A stretch of DNA of 37,342 nucleotides. Source: Planctomycetales bacterium 71-10 (GTDB lineage: Bacteria; Planctomycetota; Planctomycetia; Isosphaerales; Isosphaeraceae). The DNA lies in contig MKTT01000146.1 of assembly GCA_001898385.1 (NCBI GenBank), forward strand, positions 1-37,342. Reading direction: 5' to 3'. Within the stretch, counting starts at the first letter, position 1. Each line of letters opens with the position of its first letter. The notes below the pieces were generated by a model. It searched no databases. It saw nothing but the letters and a program-made list of their open reading frames with translations, and was not told the DNA's origin. The position numbers and the translations under genes were made by a program. Below are positions 16,030-25,111 of this stretch, piece by piece.

Positions 16030-19000
16030 ATGGACAACCCGATTCAGGTCGACCTGGGCCGAATCGCGCAAGACTTGCAGATCCGGCGCGTTCAGGTGGA
16101 GAGCGTCGTCCAGTTGCTGGACGAGGGGAACACCGTCCCGTTCATCACGCGCTACCGGAAGGAGCGGACCGGCAACCTCAACGAGGTGGTGATCCGCGAG
16201 ATCCAGGTCCGGATCCAGCGCCTGCGCGACCTCGCCGAGCGCAAGGAGACGATCCTCAAGGCGATCGAGAAGCAGGGCAAGTCGACCCCGGAGCTGGAGG
16301 CCGCGATCCGAGGGGCGGAGAACCTCAAGCGCCTGGAAGACCTGTACCTCCCGTACAAGGCCAAGAAGCGGACCAAGGCGTCGGAGGCCCGCGAGAAGGG
16401 CCTGGAGCCGCTCGCCGCCCGCATCTGGAACCGCGACGAGACCCTGACCGACCTGGCCGCCGCCGCCGCCGAGTTCGTCGACGCCGAGAAGGGGCTCGAC
16501 TCGGTCGAGAAGGTCCAGGAGGGCGTCCGCTACATCCTGGCCGAGGCCGTCAGCGAGATGGCCGCCGTCCGCGAGGCTGTCCGCAAGGCCGTGTGGAAGA
16601 CCGGCAAGGTCGTCACGTCCAAGGGGGAAGTCCCCGAGGGCCAGGGGCAGGAGTACCGCGACTACTTCGACTACAGCGAGCCCGTCTCCCAGGTCCCGCC
16701 CCACCGCGTCCTGGCGATCAACCGGGGCGACAAGGAAGGCCCGCTCAAGGTCAAGATGGAGGTCTCCCGCCCCGACCTGGAGGCCGCGTTCTTCGGCCAG
16801 CTCCCCCTGGAAGGGCACCCCCAGGCCGACGCCTTCCGCGCCGCCGCCGTCGACGCCCTGGAGCGGCTGATCCTCCCCAGCATGGAGCGCGAGGTCCGCC
16901 ACGACCTGACCGAGACGGCCGAGAAGCACGCCGTCGACGTCTTCGCCCGCAACCTCCGCAGCCTGCTGCTCCAGCCCCCCATCCCCAAGCAGGTCGTCCT
17001 GGCCATCGACCCGGGCCTGCGCTCGGGCTGCAAGCTGGCCGTGCTCGACCCCAACGGCGGCCTGCTGGAGCAAGGGATCGTCTACCCCCACGCACCCCAG
17101 AACCGCCGGTCCGAGGCCAAGGCCGCCATCAAGGACCTGGTCGGCAAGCACAAGGTCGACGTCGTCGCCATCGGCAACGGCACCGCCTGCCGCGAGACCG
17201 AGGAGCTGATCGCCGAGATCATCGCCGAGGGCCAGGAGTTCAGCACCAACCCCGAGGCCCGCGCCGCCGCCCAGGCCGCCTACGAGGCCGCCCGCAAGGC
17301 CCCCGCGCCGGCCGCCGCCCCCGAGCCCGTCGCCGAGGAGGCCCCGGTCGCCGAGGCCGAGGAGGCCGCCGAGGTCGCGCCTGACCCCGAGGTCGCGCCC
17401 GAGCCCGAATCGGCCGCCGAGCCCGAGGTCGCTCTCGAGGCCGTCGCCGAAGCCGTCGCCCCGGAAGCGGCCGCACCGCCGCAAGACCTCGCCGCCGAGG
17501 CCGCGGACCCCGGCCCCTACGTCGTGCCCGACGGTCCCGAGGACGAGGACGACGAGCCGGCCGACGAGGAGCTGCCGCCGATCTCCGGCGGCGCCCCCGA
17601 CTCCTCCGCCCCCGAGGCCGAGGCCGGTGCCGGCGAGGGCGAAGGCATCCAGAACGGCGACGCCGAACGCCAGACCCACCCGACGGCCGACGCCGAAGCC
17701 GCCGCGCCGGCCGCGACGCCCGAGGAGCCCGCCGCGACGCCCGAGGCCGCCGCGGCCGAGGCGACCGGCGTCGAGCACCAGGCCGTCCCCATCCCGGCGG
17801 AGGCCGAGACGGCCGCCGAGGCCCCGACCGCCGAGGCCAAACCCGCCGAGGCGAAGGAGGGGGGCCGCCGCGAAGGGGGCCGCCGCGGCAAGAATCGGGG
17901 CTCGCGGAACCGCAACCAGACGCCCCCCCAGCAGCTCCCGCCCGCCCCCCACCAGGCCGACGAGCAGATCGCCCGGCTCGCCTACGTCATCGTCAACGAG
18001 GCCGGCGCCAGCGTCTACTCCGCCAGCCCGATCGGCCGCGAGGAACTCCCCGAGTTCGACGCCACCCTCCGCAGCGCGATCTCCATCGGCCGGCGGCTCC
18101 AGGACCCGCTCTCCGAGCTGGTCAAGATCGAGCCCCAGAACATCGGCGTCGGCCTGTACCAGCACGACGTCAGCCCGAAGCAGCTCAAGGAGTCGCTCGA
18201 CGCGGTCATCGCCTCCTGCGTCAACTTCGTCGGCGTCGACCTGAACACGGCCAGCGTCCCCCTGCTCCGCTACGTCTCCGGCCTGAACCAGCTCACGGCC
18301 CGCCGGATCGCCGACCGCCGCAAGGAGAAGGGCGGGTTCTTCACCCGCGAGGAGCTGATGGACGTGGAGGGGGTCGGCCCGGCCACCTTCACCCAGGCCG
18401 CCGGCTTCCTCAAGATCGGCGACGGCCCCCACCCGCTCGACCGGACGTGGATCCACCCCGAGAGCTACGCCGCCGCCGCCAAGCTCCTGGAGAAGTTCGG
18501 CCACGGGCCGGAGGTCGTCCGCGACAAGGAGAAGCTCCCCGAGCTTCGCGCCCGGCTCGCCGAGGTCGACGTCCCCGCGCTGGCGAAGGAACTGGAGGTC
18601 GGCGAGCCGACGCTCAAGGACATCATCGAGGCCCTCGGCCGCCCCGAGCGCGACCCCCGCGACGACCTGCCCAAGCCGATCTTCAAGAAGGGGATCCTCA
18701 AGCTGGAGGACCTCACGGCCGGCATGGAGCTGAAGGGGACGGTGCTGAACGTCGTCGACTTCGGCGCGTTCGTCGACATCGGCCTGAAGGACTCCGGGCT
18801 GGTCCACATCAGCCAGCTCGCCAACCGCTACATCAAGAGCCCGCACGACGTGGTGAGCGTCGGCGACGTCGTGACCGTCTGGGTCATGTCGGTCGACCAG
18901 GACCGCAAGCGGGTCTCGCTGACGATGGTCAAGCCGGGCACCGAGCGCCATCGCGGCGGCCCCGGCGGCGGCCGTCGCGGCGAGGGGGGCCCGCAGGCCG

Positions 19001-19479
19001 GCCAGGGCCAGGAAGGCCAGGGCCGTCGCGGCCGGGGCCCGCGCCCCGGGCCGTCGAGCCTGACCAGCCCCCCCGTCGGAGCCGCGCCGATCGACTCGCG
19101 CCCCGAGGGGGGCGATGCCGGCCCGCGTCGCGGCGGCCCCGGCGGGAGGCCCCCGGGCCAGGGCGGATTCCGCCAGGGCGGCGGCCCCGGCCAGGGCCGC
19201 GGCGGCCCGCGCGGCGGCGGCGCCTTCGGCCGCGAGGGGGGTCGCTTCGGCGGCCCTCGCCCCGAGCGGCCCGAGTCCCCCCCCACGCCCCGCCCGTCCA
19301 AGCCCGCGCCGCCCCCGCCGCCCCTCTCCAAGGACGCCCTCACCGGCAACGTCCCGCTCCGCACGTTCGGCCAGCTCAAGCAGTTGTGGTCGGCCCGCGA
19401 GGAGGACGCCCCCGGATCGGAGGGGGGCCAGACGCCGCCGGACGCCCCCAAGGCCGAAGGCGAGCCGGACTCGCAGTAA
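16030..19479 (+). CDS. tex: Tex-family S1 RNA-binding protein with large internal insert
   Basis: An 1149-residue protein; usual Tex proteins have about 720-790 residues. The helical N-terminal Tex domain is followed by the YqgF-like domain (VLAIDPGLRSGCKLAV … VAIGNGTACRETEEL, Gly382-Glu391). The resuming strand YVIVNEAGASVYSAS is at 652-666. Then come tandem helix-hairpin-helix motifs (about 738-800) and an S1 domain (about 893-965, GTVLNVVDFGAFVDIG). Between the two halves of YqgF lies an acidic Ala/Glu/Pro insert of about 240 residues (about 405-648) that ends in a basic patch. After S1 there is a Gly/Arg/Pro-rich tail of about 180 residues. Tex binds nucleic acid and acts in transcription and RNA processing. 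The ATG at 16030 matches the family N-terminus; the open frame upstream is leader. The family call is firm; the insert has no assigned role. Confidence 0.93.
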   Translation: MDNPIQVDLGRIAQDLQIRRVQVESVVQLLDEGNTVPFITRYRKERTGNLNEVVIREIQVRIQRLRDLAERKETILKAIEKQGKSTPELEAAIRGAENLKRLEDLYLPYKAKKRTKASEAREKGLEPLAARIWNRDETLTDLAAAAAEFVDAEKGLDSVEKVQEGVRYILAEAVSEMAAVREAVRKAVWKTGKVVTSKGEVPEGQGQEYRDYFDYSEPVSQVPPHRVLAINRGDKEGPLKVKMEVSRPDLEAAFFGQLPLEGHPQADAFRAAAVDALERLILPSMEREVRHDLTETAEKHAVDVFARNLRSLLLQPPIPKQVVLAIDPGLRSGCKLAVLDPNGGLLEQGIVYPHAPQNRRSEAKAAIKDLVGKHKVDVVAIGNGTACRETEELIAEIIAEGQEFSTNPEARAAAQAAYEAARKAPAPAAAPEPVAEEAPVAEAEEAAEVAPDPEVAPEPESAAEPEVALEAVAEAVAPEAAAPPQDLAAEAADPGPYVVPDGPEDEDDEPADEELPPISGGAPDSSAPEAEAGAGEGEGIQNGDAERQTHPTADAEAAAPAATPEEPAATPEAAAAEATGVEHQAVPIPAEAETAAEAPTAEAKPAEAKEGGRREGGRRGKNRGSRNRNQTPPQQLPPAPHQADEQIARLAYVIVNEAGASVYSASPIGREELPEFDATLRSAISIGRRLQDPLSELVKIEPQNIGVGLYQHDVSPKQLKESLDAVIASCVNFVGVDLNTASVPLLRYVSGLNQLTARRIADRRKEKGGFFTREELMDVEGVGPATFTQAAGFLKIGDGPHPLDRTWIHPESYAAAAKLLEKFGHGPEVVRDKEKLPELRARLAEVDVPALAKELEVGEPTLKDIIEALGRPERDPRDDLPKPIFKKGILKLEDLTAGMELKGTVLNVVDFGAFVDIGLKDSGLVHISQLANRYIKSPHDVVSVGDVVTVWVMSVDQDRKRVSLTMVKPGTERHRGGPGGGRRGEGGPQAGQGQEGQGRRGRGPRPGPSSLTSPPVGAAPIDSRPEGGDAGPRRGGPGGRPPGQGGFRQGGGPGQGRGGPRGGGAFGREGGRFGGPRPERPESPPTPRPSKPAPPPPPLSKDALTGNVPLRTFGQLKQLWSAREEDAPGSEGGQTPPDAPKAEGEPDSQ

Positions 19480-19485
19480 CACGAA

Positions 19486-19514
19486 GGGGGGCCGTCGTCG
19501 GACGACGGCCCCCC
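19486..19514 (+). terminator. Strong hairpin after the Tex gene
   Basis: A 14-bp perfect inverted repeat (GGGGGGCCGTCGTC and its complement) with almost no spacer begins 6 bases after the Tex stop. The true loop is probably 3-5 bases. No T tract follows. It separates the Tex gene from the ABC permease gene. Confidence 0.55.
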
Positions 19515-19548
19515 CGACGTCAACGCATCCCGCACGGACGAGAGCTTC

Positions 19549-20766
19549 ATGGGTGTCTTCGCCTGGCGCAACCTGCTGACCCGCCCCATGCGCACGATCC
19601 TGGCGCTGATCGGGCTCTCGATCCCGATCCTGGGCGTGCTCGGCCTGTTCAGCCTGTCGGACGGGCTGCGGAACATGGTGGGGGACACCCTCAGCCAGAT
19701 CGAAGGGGTGATCGTCCTCAGCGAGAACTCGCCCAGCCCCGTCGCCAGCTCGATGACGACCGACGTGGTCGACAAGATCCGGGCCATCCCGGGCGTGCGC
19801 TCCGCCGCCCCCGAGGTCTGGCGGCTCGCCCCGGACATCGAGGGCCGCGGCATGACCAGCCGCCTCATCGGCGGCGTGATGACCAAGAGCTGGGACAGCC
19901 TGCTCGACCAGCCGGTCGTCTCCGGCCAGGACATCCCCGCCCACGCGAACCTCCGGAGCGCCGTCTACCCGCGGGCGCTGAAGACGCGCGGCGAGGGACG
20001 GTTCCTGGACGAGGGCGACGTCGGCAAGCCCCGCATCGTCATCAGCCGGAAGCTCGCCAAGCAGCTCGCCGCCGACCCGAGCAAGCCCAAGAAGGTCGGC
20101 GACAAGCTGAAGATCTCCAACACCGACTTCGACATCATCGGCATCTACGACACCGGCTCGATGCTCCTGGACGTGGTCATCGTGATGGACATCCACATGG
20201 CCCGGTCGCTCCTGAAGATGCCGGCGGACTCGGTCTCCAGCATCTACGTCGAGGCCGACACGCCCCCCGGCTACCAGGCGGTCTGCGAGGCGATCGAGAA
20301 GGCCGAGCCCGGCGTCAGCGCCCGCAGCATGAACGAGGTCCAGGCGAACTTCGGCATGCTCATGGGCGAGGTGGACAAGGTCCTGATGCTGGTCGTCAGC
20401 CTGGCGCTGGCGGTCGGGATCGTGGGGATCGTCAACACGATGCTGATGAGCACCACGGAGCGGTTCGTGGAGTTCGGCGTCCTGCGGACCAACGGCTGGT
20501 CGCAGGGGGACGTCCTGCGGCTGGTGACGACCGAGAGCGCGTACCTGGGCCTGCTCGCCGGCGCGACGGGCTGCGTCCTGGCCTGGCTGGGGACGGCGGT
20601 GGCCAACCAGTTCATCGGCGGGGGGATCCGCCTGGGCGTGACGCCCGGGTCGCTGGCGCTGGGCCTGGGCCTGTCGGTCGCGACGGGCGTGCTCGGCGGC
20701 CTGTACCCGGCCTGGAAGGCCGCGCGCATGGTCCCGATGGAGGCCATCCGGCTGGGCTCGCACTGA
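19549..20766 (+). CDS. ABC transporter permease, MacB/FtsX family
   Basis: A 405-residue inner-membrane permease. One span lies near the N-terminus (ILALIGLSIPILGVLGLF), followed by a periplasmic domain of about 230 residues (MacB-PCD type). Three spans follow in the C-terminal FtsX domain (VLMLVVSLALAVGIVGIV, AYLGLLAGATGCVLAWL, LALGLGLSVATGVLGGLY). The sequence ends with the typical PAWKAARMVPMEAIR segment. The ATPase gene follows after 22 bases, so the pair forms one transporter. Such systems act in lipoprotein release, peptide export or mechanotransmission. No periplasmic adaptor gene is adjacent. The ribosome-binding site before the ATG is weak. Confidence 0.92.
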   Translation: MGVFAWRNLLTRPMRTILALIGLSIPILGVLGLFSLSDGLRNMVGDTLSQIEGVIVLSENSPSPVASSMTTDVVDKIRAIPGVRSAAPEVWRLAPDIEGRGMTSRLIGGVMTKSWDSLLDQPVVSGQDIPAHANLRSAVYPRALKTRGEGRFLDEGDVGKPRIVISRKLAKQLAADPSKPKKVGDKLKISNTDFDIIGIYDTGSMLLDVVIVMDIHMARSLLKMPADSVSSIYVEADTPPGYQAVCEAIEKAEPGVSARSMNEVQANFGMLMGEVDKVLMLVVSLALAVGIVGIVNTMLMSTTERFVEFGVLRTNGWSQGDVLRLVTTESAYLGLLAGATGCVLAWLGTAVANQFIGGGIRLGVTPGSLALGLGLSVATGVLGGLYPAWKAARMVPMEAIRLGSH

Positions 20767-20788
20767 CGCCCGACCCGAAGGAGTCGCG

Positions 20789-21505
<717 letters not shown>

Positions 21506-21654
21506 GCCGTCGCGCCCGCTCCGTCGCCCAGGATTGAGCAGGTGGACGTCGATTCGCGGAAACGGCCTGTCGCGGGGGGGCCGGCCGTGGTAAGACTGCA
21601 CTGAACGCCTGCATCGACGTCGACCGAGACGGAGCGAAGCCCGGGAGCCCCGCC

Positions 21655-22554
21655 ATGAGCACCGCCAAGCCCGGACGCCACGAGCCCGCGACCAGGCCGT
21701 CGCCCGTCGTGGCCGCCTCGTACGACCCGGCGTACCCCACCAGCGACGGCAAGCCGATGGCCGACAACATGACGCAGTTCCGGTGGATCGTCACCATCAA
21801 GGAGGGCCTCGACGCCCTCTTCGACGATCGCCCGGACGTGCTGGTCGCCGGCGACCTCCTCTGGTACGCGACCGACGGCGACCGGGCCGACGTCATGGCC
21901 CTGGACGTGATGGTCGCCTTCGGCCGCCCGAAGGGCGAGCGCGGGTCGTACCTGCAATGGAAGGAGGAGGACGTCGTCCCCCAGGTCGTCTTCGAGGTCC
22001 ACTCGCCCAGGAACACCGCCGCCGAGATGGCCGAGAAGCGCCGGCGGTACGACGCCCGGGGCGTCGAGGAGTATTACCACTACAACCCCGCGACGGGCGC
22101 CCTGAAGGCGTGGCTCCGCGGCCCCGACGGCTTCCGCGAGATCAAGCGGGCCGACGGCTGGACCAGCCCGCGCCTGGGCGTGACGTTCGAGGCCCCCCGG
22201 CGCAAGGACGGCCTGGTGATCCATCGGCCCGACGGCGAGCGGTTCCGGACGTTCCAGGAGCTCAAGCGCGACGAGGACGCCGCCCGGCGGATCGCCGAGG
22301 CCGAGACCCGTCGCCGCCGCAAGGCCGTGCGCGTCGCCAGGGCGGAGCGCCGGCTCCGCGAGGAGGCCGACCTCCGCGCCGACGAGGCCGACCTCCGCGC
22401 CGACGAGGCCGGGCACCGCGCCGTCGAGGCCGACCTCCGCGCCGAGGCCGAGCGCCGACTCCGCGAGGCCGAGCGCCAACTCCGAGAGGAGGCCGAGGCC
22501 CGGGCCGCCCGACTGGAGGCGAGACTCCGGGAGTTGGAAGGGGGGTCGGAGTAA
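21655..22554 (+). CDS. Uma2-family (DUF820) nuclease-fold protein with coiled-coil tail
   Basis: A 299-residue protein. Residues about 35-190 match the Uma2/DUF820 family, a PD-(D/E)XK nuclease-like fold common in multiple copies in planctomycetes and cyanobacteria. Likely active-site elements are Asp in MALDVMVAFG, Glu in VVFEVHSPRN, and KRRRYDARGVEEYY downstream. The last 100 residues form a charged Arg/Glu/Ala coiled coil built of seven-residue repeats (EADLRAD). An N-terminal tail of about 25 residues precedes the fold. A GGGAG site precedes the ATG. The biological role of this family is not established, and nuclease activity is inferred from the fold. Confidence 0.85.
   Translation: MSTAKPGRHEPATRPSPVVAASYDPAYPTSDGKPMADNMTQFRWIVTIKEGLDALFDDRPDVLVAGDLLWYATDGDRADVMALDVMVAFGRPKGERGSYLQWKEEDVVPQVVFEVHSPRNTAAEMAEKRRRYDARGVEEYYHYNPATGALKAWLRGPDGFREIKRADGWTSPRLGVTFEAPRRKDGLVIHRPDGERFRTFQELKRDEDAARRIAEAETRRRRKAVRVARAERRLREEADLRADEADLRADEAGHRAVEADLRAEAERRLREAERQLREEAEARAARLEARLRELEGGSE
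22363..22446 (+). repeat. Four 21-base tandem units in the Uma2 gene
   Basis: Units at 22363, 22384, 22405 and 22426 each encode one heptad, for example EADLRAD. The first two are identical, the fourth differs only at the last base, and the third has several changes. Weaker copies continue to about 22500. The period equals one coiled-coil heptad. Confidence 0.85.
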
Positions 22555-22588
22555 GGATGCCGCCCCGTCGGTCGGGAGGCGATTGGAC

Positions 22589-22617
22589 TTGAGCCGATTT
22601 CCGGGGTCTGCTACGTT
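22589..22617 (+). promoter_or_regulatory. Possible promoter for the Tat-type exported protein
   Basis: TTGAGC (22589-22594) and TACGTT (22612-22617) are separated by 17 bases. Transcription would begin about 50 bases before the ATG at 22674. Both boxes are only moderate matches. Confidence 0.35.
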
Positions 22618-22673
22618 CCCGCCCGGATCCGATCGGTTCCCGACCCCACCGGAAGGCAAGGAGGCCTCGTGGC

Positions 22674-23978
22674 ATGGACCGCCGCACCGCGCTGAAGCTG
22701 ACGACGCTGCTCGGCGGCCTCGCCCCGTCGAGGCTCCTGGCCCAGGAAGACGACGCAGGGGGGGCGAAGGCGAAGCCCCGCAAGGACCCCGGCTTCCGGC
22801 CCGCCGGCGCGACGGCCGCCGAGGCCGAGGCCGACCCCCGCCCCATCCCCGAGGCGATCGACGCCGACGACCAGCCCCCCGCGGGCTTCGTCAACGAGCC
22901 CGGGTTCCAGTGGAAGCGGTTCCCGATCGCCAACTACACCCGGGCCGCCGCCGAGCAGAAGTCCCCGCAGAAGGCCATCATCGACTGGATCTTCCGCCGC
23001 ACCGGGACCGCCGACTGGCACGGCGACAAGACCGCCGTCCTGGCCGCTAGCAAAGCCGAGCTTCGGGCGTACAACAGCCCCGAGGTCCTCGCCCAGGTGG
23101 CCGACGTCGTCGAGCGCTTCACCGACGCCATCGAGGACTTCCTCTCCATCCACATCCAGGTCGTCGCCGCCGCCGACACCCGCTGGCGCTACGCCGTCTA
23201 CTCCAAGCTGGAGCCGGTCGGCGTCGGGCCCCAGGGCCAGCAGATCTGGACCCTCGCGCTGGAGGACGCCGCCCACGTCCTGGCCCAGTTGCAGATGCAG
23301 ACCGGCTTCCGCCGCCTGGTCGACCAGAGGGTCGAGGTCGTCAACGGCCAGACGCTCACCGTCCGCACCTTCGAGCCCCGCACCTACTCCGGCGGGATCG
23401 AGCGCGTCAGCGCCTCCGGGACCGGCTACCAGCCGAAGTCCGACAAGCTGGAGGAGTCCATCGTCCTGCGGCTGAGCCCCCTGCTCTCCTACGAGGGGGA
23501 CTCGGTGGACGCGGCGGCCGAGCTGACGGTCAACTCGGTCCAGGCGTTCCAGCGGACCAAGATCATCGCCCCGCGCGAGGTCGGCCCCAGTGAGATGTCG
23601 ATCGACGTCCCGATCGCCTACCAGACCCGGCTCGACCAGACCCTGAAGAACTGGCGGCTGGGCCAGACGCTCCTCCTCTCCGGCGGCATCCACCCGGGAG
23701 TCATCGACAAGAAGGGGGGCTGGCTGGGGACGCCCCTGGGCGCGCCCAGCAGCACCGAGGTCCTCGTCTTCCTGGACGTCGAGGTCTCCAGCCGGGCCCA
23801 GGGCCGAGGCCGGGGGGCCGAGGTCGAGGCGTCCGCGCCCGCCGATGAGCCCCGGCCGAAGGCCCAGCCCGCGGCCCGTCGCCGGGAGTTCGAGGACGAG
23901 GAGCCGGAACGCCCCCGCGGCCGCAAGCCGGGCGGGCGGGCCGTCCGCGGCCCCGACATCAGCATCGAGGACCCCTGA
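22674..23978 (+). CDS. Exported protein with possible secretin-like C-terminal domain
   Basis: A 434-residue protein with a Tat-like signal: DRRTALK followed by LTTLLGGLAPSRLLAQ. A Pro/Ala-rich linker runs to about residue 70. Residues about 115-150 (AVLAASKAELRAYNSPEVL) recall the small N-domains of secretins. Residues about 260-375 recall the secretin core in order: a strand block LRLSPLLSYEGDS, then SIDVPIAYQT, then GQTLLLSGGI, then TEVLVFLDVEV. The C-terminal 55 residues are charged and Arg/Pro-rich. AAGGAGG precedes the ATG. Secretins form outer-membrane channels in type II and type IV pilus systems; no other such gene is nearby. The resemblance is distant and by eye, so an unrelated exported protein remains possible. 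Confidence 0.6.
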   Translation: MDRRTALKLTTLLGGLAPSRLLAQEDDAGGAKAKPRKDPGFRPAGATAAEAEADPRPIPEAIDADDQPPAGFVNEPGFQWKRFPIANYTRAAAEQKSPQKAIIDWIFRRTGTADWHGDKTAVLAASKAELRAYNSPEVLAQVADVVERFTDAIEDFLSIHIQVVAAADTRWRYAVYSKLEPVGVGPQGQQIWTLALEDAAHVLAQLQMQTGFRRLVDQRVEVVNGQTLTVRTFEPRTYSGGIERVSASGTGYQPKSDKLEESIVLRLSPLLSYEGDSVDAAAELTVNSVQAFQRTKIIAPREVGPSEMSIDVPIAYQTRLDQTLKNWRLGQTLLLSGGIHPGVIDKKGGWLGTPLGAPSSTEVLVFLDVEVSSRAQGRGRGAEVEASAPADEPRPKAQPAARRREFEDEEPERPRGRKPGGRAVRGPDISIEDP

Positions 23979-24138
23979 TCGCCCCGAAGTTCCGACTTCC
24001 TTCGACTCCGCCGTCTGACGTATCATGGCGGCCAGATCACCCGCAGAGACGATCCGCGGCGCGGCCCCACCGGCCGGCGGGCGGCGAGGAGCGCCCCCGA
24101 CCCGATCGCGGCGGATCCGGCACCAGGAGGCTTGCACC

Positions 24139-25020
24139 GTGACGTTCGACCACGCCCGCTCGACGATGACCCACCCCGCCGACGCCGACGCGAACGACCC
24201 CGGGGCCACCGACTTCCCGCTCGACGACGAGCGCCGCGAGTGGCTGCTGAACAACCTCGGCGAGCCCCTCTGCCGCAAGCTGGGCGTCTACCGCATCCCG
24301 CCCGATTTCGTCCTCTCGGTCGTCATCCCGGTCTACAACGAGCGGAAGACGATCCACGAGATCCTCCGCCGCGTCCGCGCCGTCCCCATCCGCAAGCAGA
24401 TCATCCTCGTCGACGACTGCTCCAAGGACGGCACCACCGACGTCCTCCGCGAGCTGGCCCGCACCGACGACGACCTGACCATCGCCTTCCACGAGGTCAA
24501 CCAGGGGAAGGGCGCGGCGCTCCGCACCGGCTTCAAGCACGCCACCGGCGACGTCGTCATCGTCCAGGACGCCGACCTGGAATACGAGCCCGAGCAGTAC
24601 CCCGAACTCCTCCAGCCGATCATCGAGGGGAAGGCCGACGTCGTCTTCGGCTCCCGCTTCATCGGCGAGACCCACCGCGTCCTCTACTTCTGGCACTCGG
24701 TCGGCAACCGAGTCCTCACGCTCCTGTCGAACATGTTCACGAACCTGAACCTGACCGACATGGAGGTCTGCTACAAGCTCTTCAAGCGCGAGATCATCCA
24801 GAGCATCCCGCTGAAGAGCAACCGCTTCGGCTTCGAGCCCGAGGTGACCGCCAAGGTCGCGCGCTACCGCATCAAGGAGGACGGCGTGGAGCGGGCCTGC
24901 CGGATCTACGAGATCCCCGTCTCCTACCACGGCCGCACCTACCTCGAAGGGAAGAAGATCGGCGTCAAGGACGGCTTCCAGGCCCTCTACTGCATCGTCA
25001 ACTACGCCTTCCGCGACTGA
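24139..25020 (+). CDS. Family 2 glycosyltransferase, dolichyl-phosphate-mannose-synthase-like
   Basis: A 293-residue GT-A fold glycosyltransferase. Motifs are SVVIPVYNERKTI (60-72), VDDCSKDGT (91-99), NQGKGAALRTG (121-131) and the metal-binding DAD (Asp144-Asp146) in QDADLEYEP. The later FGSRFIGE and NRFGFEPEVTAK segments are typical of transferases that load a sugar onto a polyprenyl phosphate. No membrane span is seen. The GTG at 24139 is chosen because CAGGAGG lies 8 bases upstream; the frame is open for 38 more codons but they are Arg/Pro-rich. It probably makes a lipid-linked sugar, which could supply the GT39-like membrane protein two genes downstream; that link is inferred. Confidence 0.9.
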   Translation: MTFDHARSTMTHPADADANDPGATDFPLDDERREWLLNNLGEPLCRKLGVYRIPPDFVLSVVIPVYNERKTIHEILRRVRAVPIRKQIILVDDCSKDGTTDVLRELARTDDDLTIAFHEVNQGKGAALRTGFKHATGDVVIVQDADLEYEPEQYPELLQPIIEGKADVVFGSRFIGETHRVLYFWHSVGNRVLTLLSNMFTNLNLTDMEVCYKLFKREIIQSIPLKSNRFGFEPEVTAKVARYRIKEDGVERACRIYEIPVSYHGRTYLEGKKIGVKDGFQALYCIVNYAFRD

Positions 25021-25030
25021 CGAGGCCGGC

Positions 25031-25065
25031 CCTCATCAAGTCCTTCTCCCCTTGAGGGAGAAGGA
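25031..25065. repeat. Partial REP-like hairpin repeat
   Basis: A perfect 10-bp stem TCCTTCTCCC / GGGAGAAGGA with a 5-base loop (25041-25065) is preceded by CCTCATC (25031-25037). The same two elements, in the opposite order and strand, occur at the right end of the window (37265-37310). This looks like a shortened copy of the same repeat family and may also act as a terminator for the glycosyltransferase gene. Confidence 0.55.
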
Positions 25066-25111
25066 TGCTTGTCGTCGGACGACTCCTCAAGAACAGACCG
25101 TCGGAGGCCCC

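Noticed and set aside
21542..21642. Imperfect inverted repeat GTGGACGTCGAT / ATCGACGTCGAC ahead of the Uma2 gene
   Set aside because: It has a mismatch and a long spacer, and such GACGTC words are frequent in this GC-rich sequence.
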